Assembly (NCBI RefSeq): GCF_003815975.1
Contig: NZ_CP033932.1
Coordinates: 2,209,001-2,273,000 of the forward strand
DNA length: 64,000 nucleotides
DNA from: Chryseobacterium bernardetii
GTDB lineage: Bacteria > Bacteroidota > Bacteroidia > Flavobacteriales > Weeksellaceae
Direction of reading: 5' to 3'
Below are positions 1 through 7,137 of the stretch, one piece after another; position 1 is the first letter of the stretch; each line of letters starts with the position of its first letter. The notes beneath the pieces were generated by a model, which ran no database searches, was not told where the DNA came from, and saw only the letters and a program-made list of their open reading frames with translations. A program made the translations under genes and the position numbers.

Positions 1-559
1 CCGTATTATAATCTACAAATATGAATTTGTTGCTGCCTGCATATTGCTTTAATCTGTTATTCAGAGCGTCTACTTTTTGAGATACTTCGGTTATTTCTTT
101 ACGCCATGGAAATGCCGCTGCGGGTAACACGGAAGCAATGATTACTTTTATTCCATTATTTTGAGCAATATCAGCCATAGCTTTGATGTTGTTAAAAGTG
201 AAATCAGGGTCATAAATGCCCGTATTCTGGGCAATATCATTGGTTCCTGCATTAATGACTAACAACTTTGGCTTTAAAGCGATAACATCACTCTGAAAAC
301 GCAGCAACATCTGTGATGTGGTTTGTCCGCTGATTCCTCTGCCTGTATAGTTGTTTTCAGAGAAAAATTCAGGATGGGTCTTTACCCAGCCTTCTGTAAT
401 GGAATTCCCCATAAAGACAACATCCACTTTTTTCTTTGAGCTTAAAATACTTGCATTGTCATCTTTGTATTTTGTAAGATTGGCAAAATCAACAGCACTC
501 TGTGCATTTACAAACATACCGGCAAACAGGCAATAGGATAGAAAAACGAATAACTTCAT
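1..559 (-). CDS. SGNH/GDSL-family hydrolase, C-terminus cut by window edge
   Basis: The minus frame starts at ATG 559 and runs open to base 1, so about 186 N-terminal residues are present and the C-terminus is missing. Residues 1-20 form a signal peptide ending near V-N-A-Q. The SGNH block I appears as V-F-M-G-N-S-I-T-E-G-W and block III as N-A-G-T-N-D. The catalytic Asp/His block V lies outside the window. Proteins of this kind are secreted esterases or acetylesterases acting on carbohydrate or lipid esters. The gene starts 25 bp after the symporter stop on the same strand, so the two are probably co-transcribed. The substrate cannot be told from what is visible. Confidence 0.85.
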   Translation of the reverse strand, partial: MKLFVFLSYCLFAGMFVNAQSAVDFANLTKYKDDNASILSSKKKVDVVFMGNSITEGWVKTHPEFFSENNYTGRGISGQTTSQMLLRFQSDVIALKPKLLVINAGTNDIAQNTGIYDPDFTFNNIKAMADIAQNNGIKVIIASVLPAAAFPWRKEITEVSQKVDALNNRLKQYAGSNKFIFVDYNT

Positions 560-584
560 TACTGATATTTTGTGGTTACTTAGA

Positions 585-2144
585 TCAAACGATTTTTAAA
601 TACTGTTTATCCTTCACCAGCCACAGGCCGATGAATGTCAATAATCCATTAAGAACAATCAGTTCAACACCAATTCTGTAGTCTGTATAAGATGTTACTG
701 CAGAATTGATTAAATAAGTGATGATAGGAGCTAAAATAGTTACTGTAAGGATCGAATATTTTTTTGAAATTTTGAACTTGGTGAAGATTCCGAAAGCAAA
801 AAGTCCTAATAACGGTCCATACGTATATCCGGCAATTTCCATGATCAGGTAGACAATAGATTTGTCATTAAGAGCTTTGAATACCATGATCAGGATAAAG
901 AACATCACCGTGAAAGTTAAATGTACTTTCATACGCAGGTTTTTCTTTTCTTTTTCAGTTTTGGTTTTATCCTCATTAAGATTTAATAAATCTACACAAT
1001 ATGAGCTTGTTACAGCCGTTAAAGCCCCGTCTGCAGAAGGGAATAATGCTGATATCAATCCAATGATAAAAATAACGGAGATCATCATAGGGAAATGGCC
1101 GTTAAGAGATAATGCAGGGAAAAGATCATCGCCCATGATATTGGTGATGTTTCCTGAAGCATCTTTGAAACCGAAGATATTGCTTACAGGATCTGTACCT
1201 GTTGTTCCATATTCTGCTCCATGTTGTAATGCAAAAAGATAAAGTAAACCACCTAAAAATAAGAAGGCAAGATTAACCAGCAGAAGAGTTCCCGCGAATG
1301 TAAGCATGTTTTTCTTTGAATTTTTAAGGTTATCTACAGAAATATTTTTCTGCATCATTTCCTGATCCAGCCCGGTCATGGCAATCGTAATGAAGATTCC
1401 ACCCAGAATGGTTTTAAGGAAAAAAGTCTTGGAATTAGGATCGAAATTGATGAAATGGGTATAATTTTTCTGTTCCAGAATTGTATATGCTTCACCAAAA
1501 GACATATTAAGATTGGATAAAATATAAACAATACAGGCTACGAGACTGATAATCATGAAGGAAGTCTGTAAAGTATCTGTAATGACAATTGTTTTCACTC
1601 CGCCCTCAAAAGTATAGAGAAGTACCATCAGTAAAAGTACCATAGAGGTTACCCAAAACGGAACTCCTAATCCTTCAAGAAGGAAAATCTGAAGGACATT
1701 CACCACAAGGTATAACCTGGCTGTTGCCCCAATAGCTCTTGAAATAATAAAGAATATAGACCCGATTTTATGTGCTTCTACATTGAACCTTTTCCCCAGA
1801 TACGTATAAATGGAAGTAAGATTCATCTTATAATACAATGGCAGAAGAATGGCAGCCACAATAAAGTATCCGATGAAGAAACCAATCACCATCATATAAT
1901 ATTCAAAACCTCCGTAAATATATTCTGATCCGGTCATTTTCCCGACGGTCCCCGGAACTGAAATAAAGGTAACTCCGCTTAAGCTGGTACCAATCATTCC
2001 GAATGCTACGAGCCACCATTTACTTTTTTTATTGCCGATAAAGAAGGACTGGTTGTCAGAATTCCGGCTGGTAAAATAAGAAATCACCAAAAGACCGATG
2101 AAATAGATAAAGACAAACAGCAAAAGGACAGTTCCTGGATTCAT
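585..2144 (-). CDS. Sodium:solute symporter (SSS/SLC5 family)
   Basis: A 519-residue, very hydrophobic protein with about 13 predicted transmembrane helices, the usual size and topology of the sodium/solute symporter family. The conserved segment near residues 50-66 (G-T-S-L-S-G-V-T-F-I-S-V-P-G) and the later N-x-D-x-x-M-M-Q-K region (T-G-L-D-Q-E-M-M-Q-K-N) are typical. It should couple sodium influx to uptake of a small organic solute at the inner membrane. The GDSL hydrolase gene follows after 25 bp, so the substrate may be a product of that esterase (inference). In Bacteroidetes, members near such hydrolases are often annotated as sugar or sialic-acid type transporters, but nothing here fixes the solute. 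Confidence 0.9.
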   Translation of the reverse strand: MNPGTVLLLFVFIYFIGLLVISYFTSRNSDNQSFFIGNKKSKWWLVAFGMIGTSLSGVTFISVPGTVGKMTGSEYIYGGFEYYMMVIGFFIGYFIVAAILLPLYYKMNLTSIYTYLGKRFNVEAHKIGSIFFIISRAIGATARLYLVVNVLQIFLLEGLGVPFWVTSMVLLLMVLLYTFEGGVKTIVITDTLQTSFMIISLVACIVYILSNLNMSFGEAYTILEQKNYTHFINFDPNSKTFFLKTILGGIFITIAMTGLDQEMMQKNISVDNLKNSKKNMLTFAGTLLLVNLAFLFLGGLLYLFALQHGAEYGTTGTDPVSNIFGFKDASGNITNIMGDDLFPALSLNGHFPMMISVIFIIGLISALFPSADGALTAVTSSYCVDLLNLNEDKTKTEKEKKNLRMKVHLTFTVMFFILIMVFKALNDKSIVYLIMEIAGYTYGPLLGLFAFGIFTKFKISKKYSILTVTILAPIITYLINSAVTSYTDYRIGVELIVLNGLLTFIGLWLVKDKQYLKIV

Positions 2145-2628
2145 GCTTAGATTTTAAATTTTAGCAAATATATAAAAAAGAACCATCGTGAATCGTGAAT
2201 TTAGTGCAGAGGCAGTTTTTATGTAATTATTCTGGGGAATTGACCTTAGCATGAGTCAAAGCCGGCCTGAAGCTGGGAGCTGGAAGCAGGAAGTTATGAA
2301 GCTCATATAAGCAATTATTCTCTCTGTTTTCATCATTTCTATTTTTAATAATAACGAATGGCAGATTCGCTTCATCAAATCGATTAAAAATCGATTCACT
2401 CTTAGCATCCTTAAAATGTAACAGCAAGCTTAATTAAAGCTTTGTGTTTAAGAAAAAACAGTCTGTAATCCCATCTCTGCTGAGTGCAACGCCCTTGCGA
2501 ACGCTTTTTAGGAATTTAAATAAAACCCTTGTGAACTCAGCGTTAAAATAAAAAACACTAGCCAGTATAAATAAAAAACCTTCCAGATTTACTCTGAAAG
2601 GTCTGTATTGTAAGGGTGGAAGCAGTGA
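2145..2628. other. 484-bp intergenic region with repeat-like relics
   Basis: No convincing gene. A 66-codon minus-strand frame at 2227-2427 is probably spurious, because its end reads through repeat-like text (AGCTGGGAGCTGGAAGCAGG near 2273). Near 2186 there is a tandem ATCGTGAATCGTGAATT, resembling the intergenic repeat relics seen elsewhere in the window. At about 2485-2550 the words CTTGCGAACGC and CTTGTGAACTCAGCGTTAAA look like another degenerate repeat. A weak imperfect hairpin at 2582-2612 may end the minus-strand operon that stops at 2629. Confidence 0.4.
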
Positions 2629-2916
2629 TTAGTTCACCAAAACATCCTGCAATTCCTCACTCTTCTGGAAGCTGGCTTTCGCAAAAGGACACAACGGAAT
2701 GATCTTCTTCCCGTTTTTTCTTGCAAAATCTACAGCCGCCAAAAGCATTTCTTTACCTACTCCTTTTCCGTTGTAGGCTTCTTCCACCTCCGTGTGGTCA
2801 ATAATAAATCTTTCTTCTCCTGCCCAGGTGTAGGTCATCATTCCTGCGCGTCTTCCATCTATGAAAGCTTCAAAACTTCCGTGTTTTTCGTCGTTGTTTT
2901 GTTTTACTTCGATCAT
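2629..2916 (-). CDS. Small GNAT-family N-acetyltransferase (COG2388/YidJ type)
   Basis: A 95-residue single-domain protein. The acetyl-CoA pyrophosphate-binding loop is seen at residues 46-58 as E-A-Y-N-G-K-G-V-G-K-E-M, followed by an A-R-K-N-G-K-K-I-I-P-L-C-P-F strand-turn typical of this minimal GNAT subgroup. The family lacks the N-terminal substrate-binding strands of full-size GNATs, and the acetyl acceptor is generally unknown. It begins 3 bp after the OsmC gene stop and is the last gene of a seven-gene operon. A paralogue of the same type (5612-5923) opens that operon. In many bacteria this domain is linked to the YjdI domain, which is two genes upstream here. Confidence 0.85.
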   Translation of the reverse strand: MIEVKQNNDEKHGSFEAFIDGRRAGMMTYTWAGEERFIIDHTEVEEAYNGKGVGKEMLLAAVDFARKNGKKIIPLCPFAKASFQKSEELQDVLVN

Positions 2917-2919
2917 GTT

Positions 2920-3315
2920 TTATGAGAATTTAGTTAATATTTCGATATCGTTGGTTAGTATTTTATGTACAGGGCAGGCATCAGCAATTGTGTGAAGTCT
3001 TTTCATCTGTTCAGGATCTAAAATCCCATCGAAACTGATATCCCTTTTGAAGACTGCCCTTTTGGTTAAAGGGAAGTTCTCTAGTTCCACTTCAACGTTG
3101 ATATTTTCCACATCCCATTCCTTTCTTTCAATATACATTCTTAGAGTTGCTGCTGTACAGCTTGCTAAAGAGGTTGCCAGAATTTCTAAGGGATTGAATC
3201 CTTTGTTCTGCCCACCTTTATCTATAGGTTCATCGGTAATGATCGTATTTTCTCCCGCTTTTACCTCCGTATAATATTTTGTTTTTCCTAAACTTGCTTT
3301 TACCGTTACCGCCAT
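2920..3315 (-). CDS. OsmC/Ohr-family thiol peroxidase-like protein
   Basis: A 131-residue protein with the OsmC fold. The two conserved redox cysteines are C53 (in L-A-S-C-T-A-A-T) and C114 (in D-A-C-P-V-H-K), the pair that reduces organic hydroperoxides in Ohr/OsmC proteins using dihydrolipoyl or similar thiols. It is closest to the YhfA-like branch that sits beside YjdI-type proteins rather than classical Ohr (inference from the P-V-H-K motif and context). Its start codon touches the stop of the upstream yjdI-like gene, with one shared base at 3315, so translation is probably coupled. A role in detoxifying peroxides or electrophiles fits the operon. Confidence 0.9.
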   Translation of the reverse strand: MAVTVKASLGKTKYYTEVKAGENTIITDEPIDKGGQNKGFNPLEILATSLASCTAATLRMYIERKEWDVENINVEVELENFPLTKRAVFKRDISFDGILDPEQMKRLHTIADACPVHKILTNDIEILTKFS

Positions 3316-3533
3316 TATTTTTCAGTATTGAATTTATAACTTAATGCTCCTGACGGGCATTGATCTATCTGTTTTTTGAGTTCTTCAGGGGTTGCATTTT
3401 CTGCTTTTATCCAGGGTCTGTCTTTCGGATTGTAGACTTTGGGAAGCATTTTTACACATACAGCCGAGTGGATACACTTTTGGGGCTGCCAGATGACAGT
3501 AATGTCGCCGTTGGGATATTCGTGTGTTTCCAT
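3315..3533 (-). CDS. YjdI-family (4Fe-4S)-binding protein, divergent ferredoxin domain
   Basis: A 72-residue protein matching the divergent mono-cluster 4Fe-4S domain (Fer4_19/YjdI). It carries cysteines at 20, 26 and 59 in the contexts Q-K-C-I-H-S-A-V-C and I-D-Q-C-P-S-G-A-L-S-Y, with the R-P-W-I motif between them. The classical CxxCxxC spacing is absent, as is usual for this family. It may bind an iron-sulphur cluster and serve electron transfer or redox sensing. It sits between the TMEM175-like gene (1 bp gap) and osmC (1-bp overlap). YjdI domains are often fused to or adjacent to the small GNAT domain, which is also encoded here. Confidence 0.85.
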   Translation of the reverse strand: METHEYPNGDITVIWQPQKCIHSAVCVKMLPKVYNPKDRPWIKAENATPEELKKQIDQCPSGALSYKFNTEK

Positions 3534-3534
3534 A

Positions 3535-4113
3535 TTAATTGTCTTTTAATGATTTTTCGATTCTTCTGTCCGGAATCAGCCATATAAGAGCCACAATGTA
3601 ATAAAAACCTATGGCAATATAAGGATAAAAAAATGAAGTAGCGATTCCCAGGATATAAAATATGATGGATATATTTTCTTTATATTTTGTATGAATGGCT
3701 TCCTTCAGCTTCGAAGTTTCACCTTCATACTTAATGATAAGATTCTCCAGAATAGTATAGGCAATGGCACACATCACCAAGCCCACTCCATAAGTTGCTA
3801 CAGGGTTTTCTGCAAAACCTGTGGTGCCGATCCATTCTGTGGCAATAGGCATCAGAGACAGCCAGAATAATAAATGAAGGTTGGCCCAAAGGATACTTCC
3901 GTTTACCTTTTTTACTGCCTGGAACAGGTGATGATGGTTGTTCCAGTAAATTCCTACATAGATAAAACTGAAAATATAAGCTAAAAACTTAGGAAGAAGA
4001 GGTTTGAGACTCGCCCAGCTGCTTCCTTCAGGTACTTTCAGCTCAAGAACCATGATGGTGATGATGATGGCCAGAACCCCATCACTGAATGCTTCCAGTC
4101 TTCCCTTAGTCAT
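3535..4113 (-). CDS. TMEM175-like (DUF1211) integral membrane protein
   Basis: The preferred start is ATG 4113 rather than an in-frame codon 30 bp upstream, because it yields M-T-K-G-R-L-E-A-F-S-D-G-V-L-A-I, the family's N-terminal signature (R-x-x-x-F-S-D-G). The result is 192 residues with about five to six transmembrane helices. Human TMEM175 is a lysosomal potassium channel, and bacterial homologues with the same F-S-D motif form tetrameric potassium-permeable channels. This gene's start overlaps the last 8 bases of the upstream FMN reductase gene, suggesting translational coupling. Why a channel sits in this redox operon is not evident. Confidence 0.85.
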   Translation of the reverse strand: MTKGRLEAFSDGVLAIIITIMVLELKVPEGSSWASLKPLLPKFLAYIFSFIYVGIYWNNHHHLFQAVKKVNGSILWANLHLLFWLSLMPIATEWIGTTGFAENPVATYGVGLVMCAIAYTILENLIIKYEGETSKLKEAIHTKYKENISIIFYILGIATSFFYPYIAIGFYYIVALIWLIPDRRIEKSLKDN

Positions 4114-4645
4114 TGTTTTTAATGATGTTTTTAAAGTTCTCAATTTTTGTTTTCAGTTCACTGAGCATATCAGGATTAATCACTCCGCTTTCAAGATCAA
4201 AGTTCTCATAGAATTTGGGTAGAGAAAAAGTATCCTTGATATCTGCTGCAAACTGAGGGAAGAATGTTTTGGCTGTATTCATCACATTCCCGCCTCCATA
4301 GCCTCCGGGAGAAGTACTCATCAGAAGCATCGGTTTGTTTTGAAATACCTTCACATTGATCCTTGATGCCCAGTCAAAAACATTTTTAAAAGCAGCGCTG
4401 TAAGATCTGTTATGCTCTGCAAGAGAACAGATGATAACATCACATTCTTCAATGGCCTTTAAAAAATGATGGGCTTCATCCGGAAATCCTTTCTTTTCAA
4501 GATCTACCGAAAAAACAGGCATGGTGAAATTATTCAGATCAATGAAGTTAATTTCTTCTTCCTGGAAGTCTTTTAGAACAAATCTTACCAGCTCCCTGTT
4601 AATGGATGTAGAGGAGCTGCTCCCTGCAAATGCTAATATTTTCAT
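4106..4645 (-). CDS. NADPH-dependent FMN reductase family protein
   Basis: A 179-residue flavodoxin-fold protein. The N-terminal phosphate-binding loop reads F-A-G-S-S-S-S-T-S-I-N, the middle segment N-R-S-Y-S-A-A-F-K-N-V-F-D-W matches the FMN reductase signature, and S-T-S-P-G-G-Y-G-G is the second flavin/NADPH contact loop. Members reduce FMN, quinones or azo compounds with NADPH in the cytoplasm. It lies 19 bp downstream of the pirin gene and overlaps the TMEM175-like gene, so it belongs to the same operon. A quinone or nitro-compound detoxification role would fit pirin's quercetinase-like activity (inference). Confidence 0.9.
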   Translation of the reverse strand: MKILAFAGSSSSTSINRELVRFVLKDFQEEEINFIDLNNFTMPVFSVDLEKKGFPDEAHHFLKAIEECDVIICSLAEHNRSYSAAFKNVFDWASRINVKVFQNKPMLLMSTSPGGYGGGNVMNTAKTFFPQFAADIKDTFSLPKFYENFDLESGVINPDMLSELKTKIENFKNIIKNND

Positions 4646-4664
4646 GGTTTTCTTTCCGGTGTAA

Positions 4665-5564
4665 TTATTTTCTGTTTAAAATAGCCTTTGGCAGCGGAAC
4701 ATATTCTTCTTCATCACCCGGAACTAATGGAAATGCATCATGATTTTGATCATTCCAGTTCACTTTAGCCTGATCGATCATTTCTTTGTCAGAATTCACA
4801 AAGTTCCAGAAGATAAAACGTTCTTCATCAAAAGGTTCGCCACCGAAAAGATAAACCGTACCGTTTTCGCTCATATCAAACTCACAAAGCTTGGTATCTT
4901 TGGCAATCATCAGTTGTTTTGAACCATAAGAATTGCCGTCGGTGGTTACCGTTCCATCCAGCACATACATAGCTGCTTCACCATAAAGGTCTTTTCCGAT
5001 GCTGATTTTCTTAGCCTCTTTGGTTTTGATCTCAATGAAAAATAACTTGCTGTGTACCGGAACAGGAGACATTTTTCCAAATGCTTCTCCTGCAATTAAT
5101 TTATACTGAATTCCGTCTTCTTCCCAAACCGGGATTTCATCTGCCTCAATATGATGGAAAGTAGGTTCAGACTGTTCAAGATGTTTAGGAAGGCCTACCC
5201 AGATCTGAAATCCGTGAAGTCTCTTATCACTGTGTCTTAAATATTCCGGAGTTCTTTCAGAGTGTACCACCCCTTTTCCGGCAGTCATCCAATTAACGGC
5301 TCCTGGCTTGATCTCAAGAGCACTTCCAATACTGTCTCTATGGAAAATAGAACCTTCAAGCAGGTAAGTAAGGGTAGATAATCCGATATGCGGGTGTGGG
5401 GGTACATCAAGATTCTGATAATCCTTTAATTCCGAAGGGCCCATGTGGTCAATAAAAACAAAAGGGCCTACAGCTCTTTTTTCACGGAACGGAAGAAGTC
5501 TTCCTACCAGGAAATTTCCGATATCGGCTGCTTTTTCCTCAATGATAAGTCCAATATTTGACAT
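4665..5564 (-). CDS. Pirin family bicupin protein
   Basis: A 299-residue bicupin. The metal ligands of pirin are present at H57 and H59 (P-P-H-P-H-I-G-L) and H101 and E103 (V-V-H-S-E-R), almost the numbering of human pirin. Bacterial pirins bind iron and some show quercetin 2,3-dioxygenase activity or regulate metabolic enzymes. The C-terminal cupin (residues 170-290) is the typical Pirin_C domain with G-G-E-P-F-D-E. The gene begins 47 bp after the upstream GNAT gene. A second, diverged pirin lies at 6151-7026, so the window encodes two paralogues. Confidence 0.93.
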   Translation of the reverse strand: MSNIGLIIEEKAADIGNFLVGRLLPFREKRAVGPFVFIDHMGPSELKDYQNLDVPPHPHIGLSTLTYLLEGSIFHRDSIGSALEIKPGAVNWMTAGKGVVHSERTPEYLRHSDKRLHGFQIWVGLPKHLEQSEPTFHHIEADEIPVWEEDGIQYKLIAGEAFGKMSPVPVHSKLFFIEIKTKEAKKISIGKDLYGEAAMYVLDGTVTTDGNSYGSKQLMIAKDTKLCEFDMSENGTVYLFGGEPFDEERFIFWNFVNSDKEMIDQAKVNWNDQNHDAFPLVPGDEEEYVPLPKAILNRK

Positions 5565-5611
5565 AATAATGTAATGCTATAAATGTTTGTTTAAATAATA
5601 CTGATGAAGGT

Positions 5612-5923
5612 TTACAGTTTATCGTATCCTTCAAATTTTTCATCTACGATACGTTTCCATTCAGGATGCTTTTTGATAAAGGCAAAAACATACGGACAGA
5701 ACGGGAGGAGCTTTTTACCGCTTTCTTCAATATAGTTCAGTGTTTTTTCCACTACGGCTGCAGCCGCACCTGTTCCGGCAAGTTCCGGTTCTGCTTCTGT
5801 ATGTATCAAAGCAATCTGATGAGAAGTTTCGCGATAGTCAATGAAGGCATAATGCCCTTTAACTTCTATTTCAAATCTTTTGTCGGTTTTTACAAGGGAT
5901 ATGTTTTCAAATTCCGGTTTCAT
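5612..5923 (-). CDS. Small GNAT-family N-acetyltransferase (COG2388 type), paralogue
   Basis: A 103-residue minimal GNAT protein related to the one at 2629-2916. The acetyl-CoA loop is degenerate (E-L-A-G-T-G-A-A-A-A-V-V), with A-A-A-A in place of the usual G-x-G-K. The C-terminal L-L-P-F-C-P-Y-V segment is conserved. It is the first gene of the minus-strand operon that continues through pirin, FMN reductase, the TMEM175-like gene, yjdI-like and osmC to the second GNAT. The altered loop could mean weaker CoA binding or simply family variation. Confidence 0.8.
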   Translation of the reverse strand: MKPEFENISLVKTDKRFEIEVKGHYAFIDYRETSHQIALIHTEAEPELAGTGAAAAVVEKTLNYIEESGKKLLPFCPYVFAFIKKHPEWKRIVDEKFEGYDKL

Positions 5924-6004
5924 AATTTTGTATTAAAGCTGATTAGAGATGGGGTTTAAGAGATTAATATTCTTAGTATTATCAAAGAAATGTGGTGAGA
6001 AAAC

Positions 6005-6037
6005 AAACCTTATAGGTTTTCGAAATCTATAAGGTTT
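6005..6037. repeat. 33-bp near-perfect inverted repeat
   Basis: Arms AAACCTTATAG (6005-6015) and CTATAAGGTTT (6027-6037) are perfect complements. Pairing continues inward almost to a central TTCG, with one G-T pair. It lies between the second pirin gene (end 6151) and the start of the redox operon (5923). It could be the terminator of the pirin gene, although no strong T-run follows the stem, or an intergenic palindromic repeat unit. Confidence 0.5.
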
Positions 6038-6150
6038 ATATCCTCGAACATTACTTAACATTAATCTTTTACACTTCCACCTGATATAATGATATATAAA
6101 GTTAGTAAAAATGAGGTTATTTAAGATTAAGGAAAATTTAATTCTATTCT

Positions 6151-7026
6151 TTAATCTTCAAGATATCCGAATTTTCCGGTATTAAAATCCTCAAAAGCCT
6201 GCATAATTTCCTCTCTGGTATTCATCACGAAAGGCCCGTGAGGGAAGATCGGTTCATTAATAGGTTCTCCGCTGATGATTAACACAATTGAATCTTCCTG
6301 AGCCTCAATGGTGAAGGTTTCTCCTTCATTTTTAAACAGAGCAAGATGATCTGTTTTTACATGTTCTTCTCCATTCACAGTAATATTTCCTTCAATTACC
6401 AAAGCTGCAGTATTAAAATGGGCAGGAAAACTGAATTCTGCTTTACCACCAGCTTTAAGCTTGGCATTCATCATATGAACGGGAGTGAAGGTGAAGGCAG
6501 GACCTTTGTGCCCGTCAAACTCTCCGGCAATTACTTCTACAAAACCGTTTGCACCAAGGTCAGCTTTTTCCATTTTAGAATTTTCAATGGCCTGGTATTT
6601 TGGAGCGCTCATCTTGTCTTTTGCTGGAAGATTCACCCAAAGCTGCACCATCTGAAAGATTCCGCCTTGTTTTGCCCATTCTGTTTCATGATATTCTTTG
6701 TGCAGAACGCCTTTAGCAGCAGTCATCCACTGTACGTCGCCTTCTCCGATGATCCCACCACCTCCTGCACTGTCGTGATGTTCTACTTTACCGCTATAGG
6801 CTATGGTTACTGTTTCAAAACCTCTGTGTGGATGAACTCCCACTCCTCTTGGTCTGTCTGAACCATTGAAATGAAATTTTGAGTTATAATCAAGCATAAT
6901 GAAAGGATCCATTCTCTTCATATCCAATCCATGTACGCCCGGAATAAAATTATGCACTCTAAAACCGTCACCTACAAAGTGTGCAGGTCTTGGAGATACT
7001 ACCATTTCTACTTTTTTAGTTGCCAT
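6151..7026 (-). CDS. Pirin family bicupin protein (second paralogue)
   Basis: A 291-residue bicupin of the pirin family. Metal ligands are visible as H65 and H67 (H-P-H-R-G-F-E-T) and H109 and E111 (L-H-K-E-Y-H). It differs clearly from the pirin at 4665-5564, so it is an old paralogue rather than a recent copy. The C-terminal Pirin_C cupin carries S-G-E-P-I-N-E-P. It is transcribed alone: a consensus -7 promoter element lies just upstream at 7049-7056 and a dyad lies downstream at 6005-6037. Its role in the cell is likely stress-related redox or flavonoid/quinone chemistry, by family. Confidence 0.92.
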   Translation of the reverse strand: MATKKVEMVVSPRPAHFVGDGFRVHNFIPGVHGLDMKRMDPFIMLDYNSKFHFNGSDRPRGVGVHPHRGFETVTIAYSGKVEHHDSAGGGGIIGEGDVQWMTAAKGVLHKEYHETEWAKQGGIFQMVQLWVNLPAKDKMSAPKYQAIENSKMEKADLGANGFVEVIAGEFDGHKGPAFTFTPVHMMNAKLKAGGKAEFSFPAHFNTAALVIEGNITVNGEEHVKTDHLALFKNEGETFTIEAQEDSIVLIISGEPINEPIFPHGPFVMNTREEIMQAFEDFNTGKFGYLED

Positions 7027-7048
7027 AATATTGTTGATTTTATGTAAA

Positions 7049-7056
7049 CAAAAGTA
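7049..7056 (-). promoter_or_regulatory. -7 promoter element for the second pirin gene
   Basis: Read on the minus strand this is TACTTTTG, a perfect match to the Bacteroidetes -7 consensus TAnnTTTG, 23 bases upstream of the pirin ATG at 7026. A good -33 TTG at the expected spacing is not obvious. Confidence 0.5.
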
Positions 7057-7137
7057 CCATACTTATAAAGCAGATGCATTGATCTGTGATAAGTTCGTTA
7101 GGAGCGGAAAGGCAGCCTGAAATGGTGATAACTTTAA

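Noticed and set aside
862..1242. 126-codon plus-strand frame inside the symporter gene
   Set aside because: Complement of a strongly supported membrane protein; composition typical of an antisense shadow.
2227..2427. 66-codon minus-strand frame
   Set aside because: No promoter or homologous look; its end reads through repeat-like intergenic text.
6346..6861. 171-codon plus-strand frame over the second pirin gene
   Set aside because: Antisense to conserved pirin motifs; no promoter.
4665..7026. Recent duplication of the pirin gene
   Set aside because: The two proteins share metal ligands but differ widely elsewhere, so they are old paralogues.
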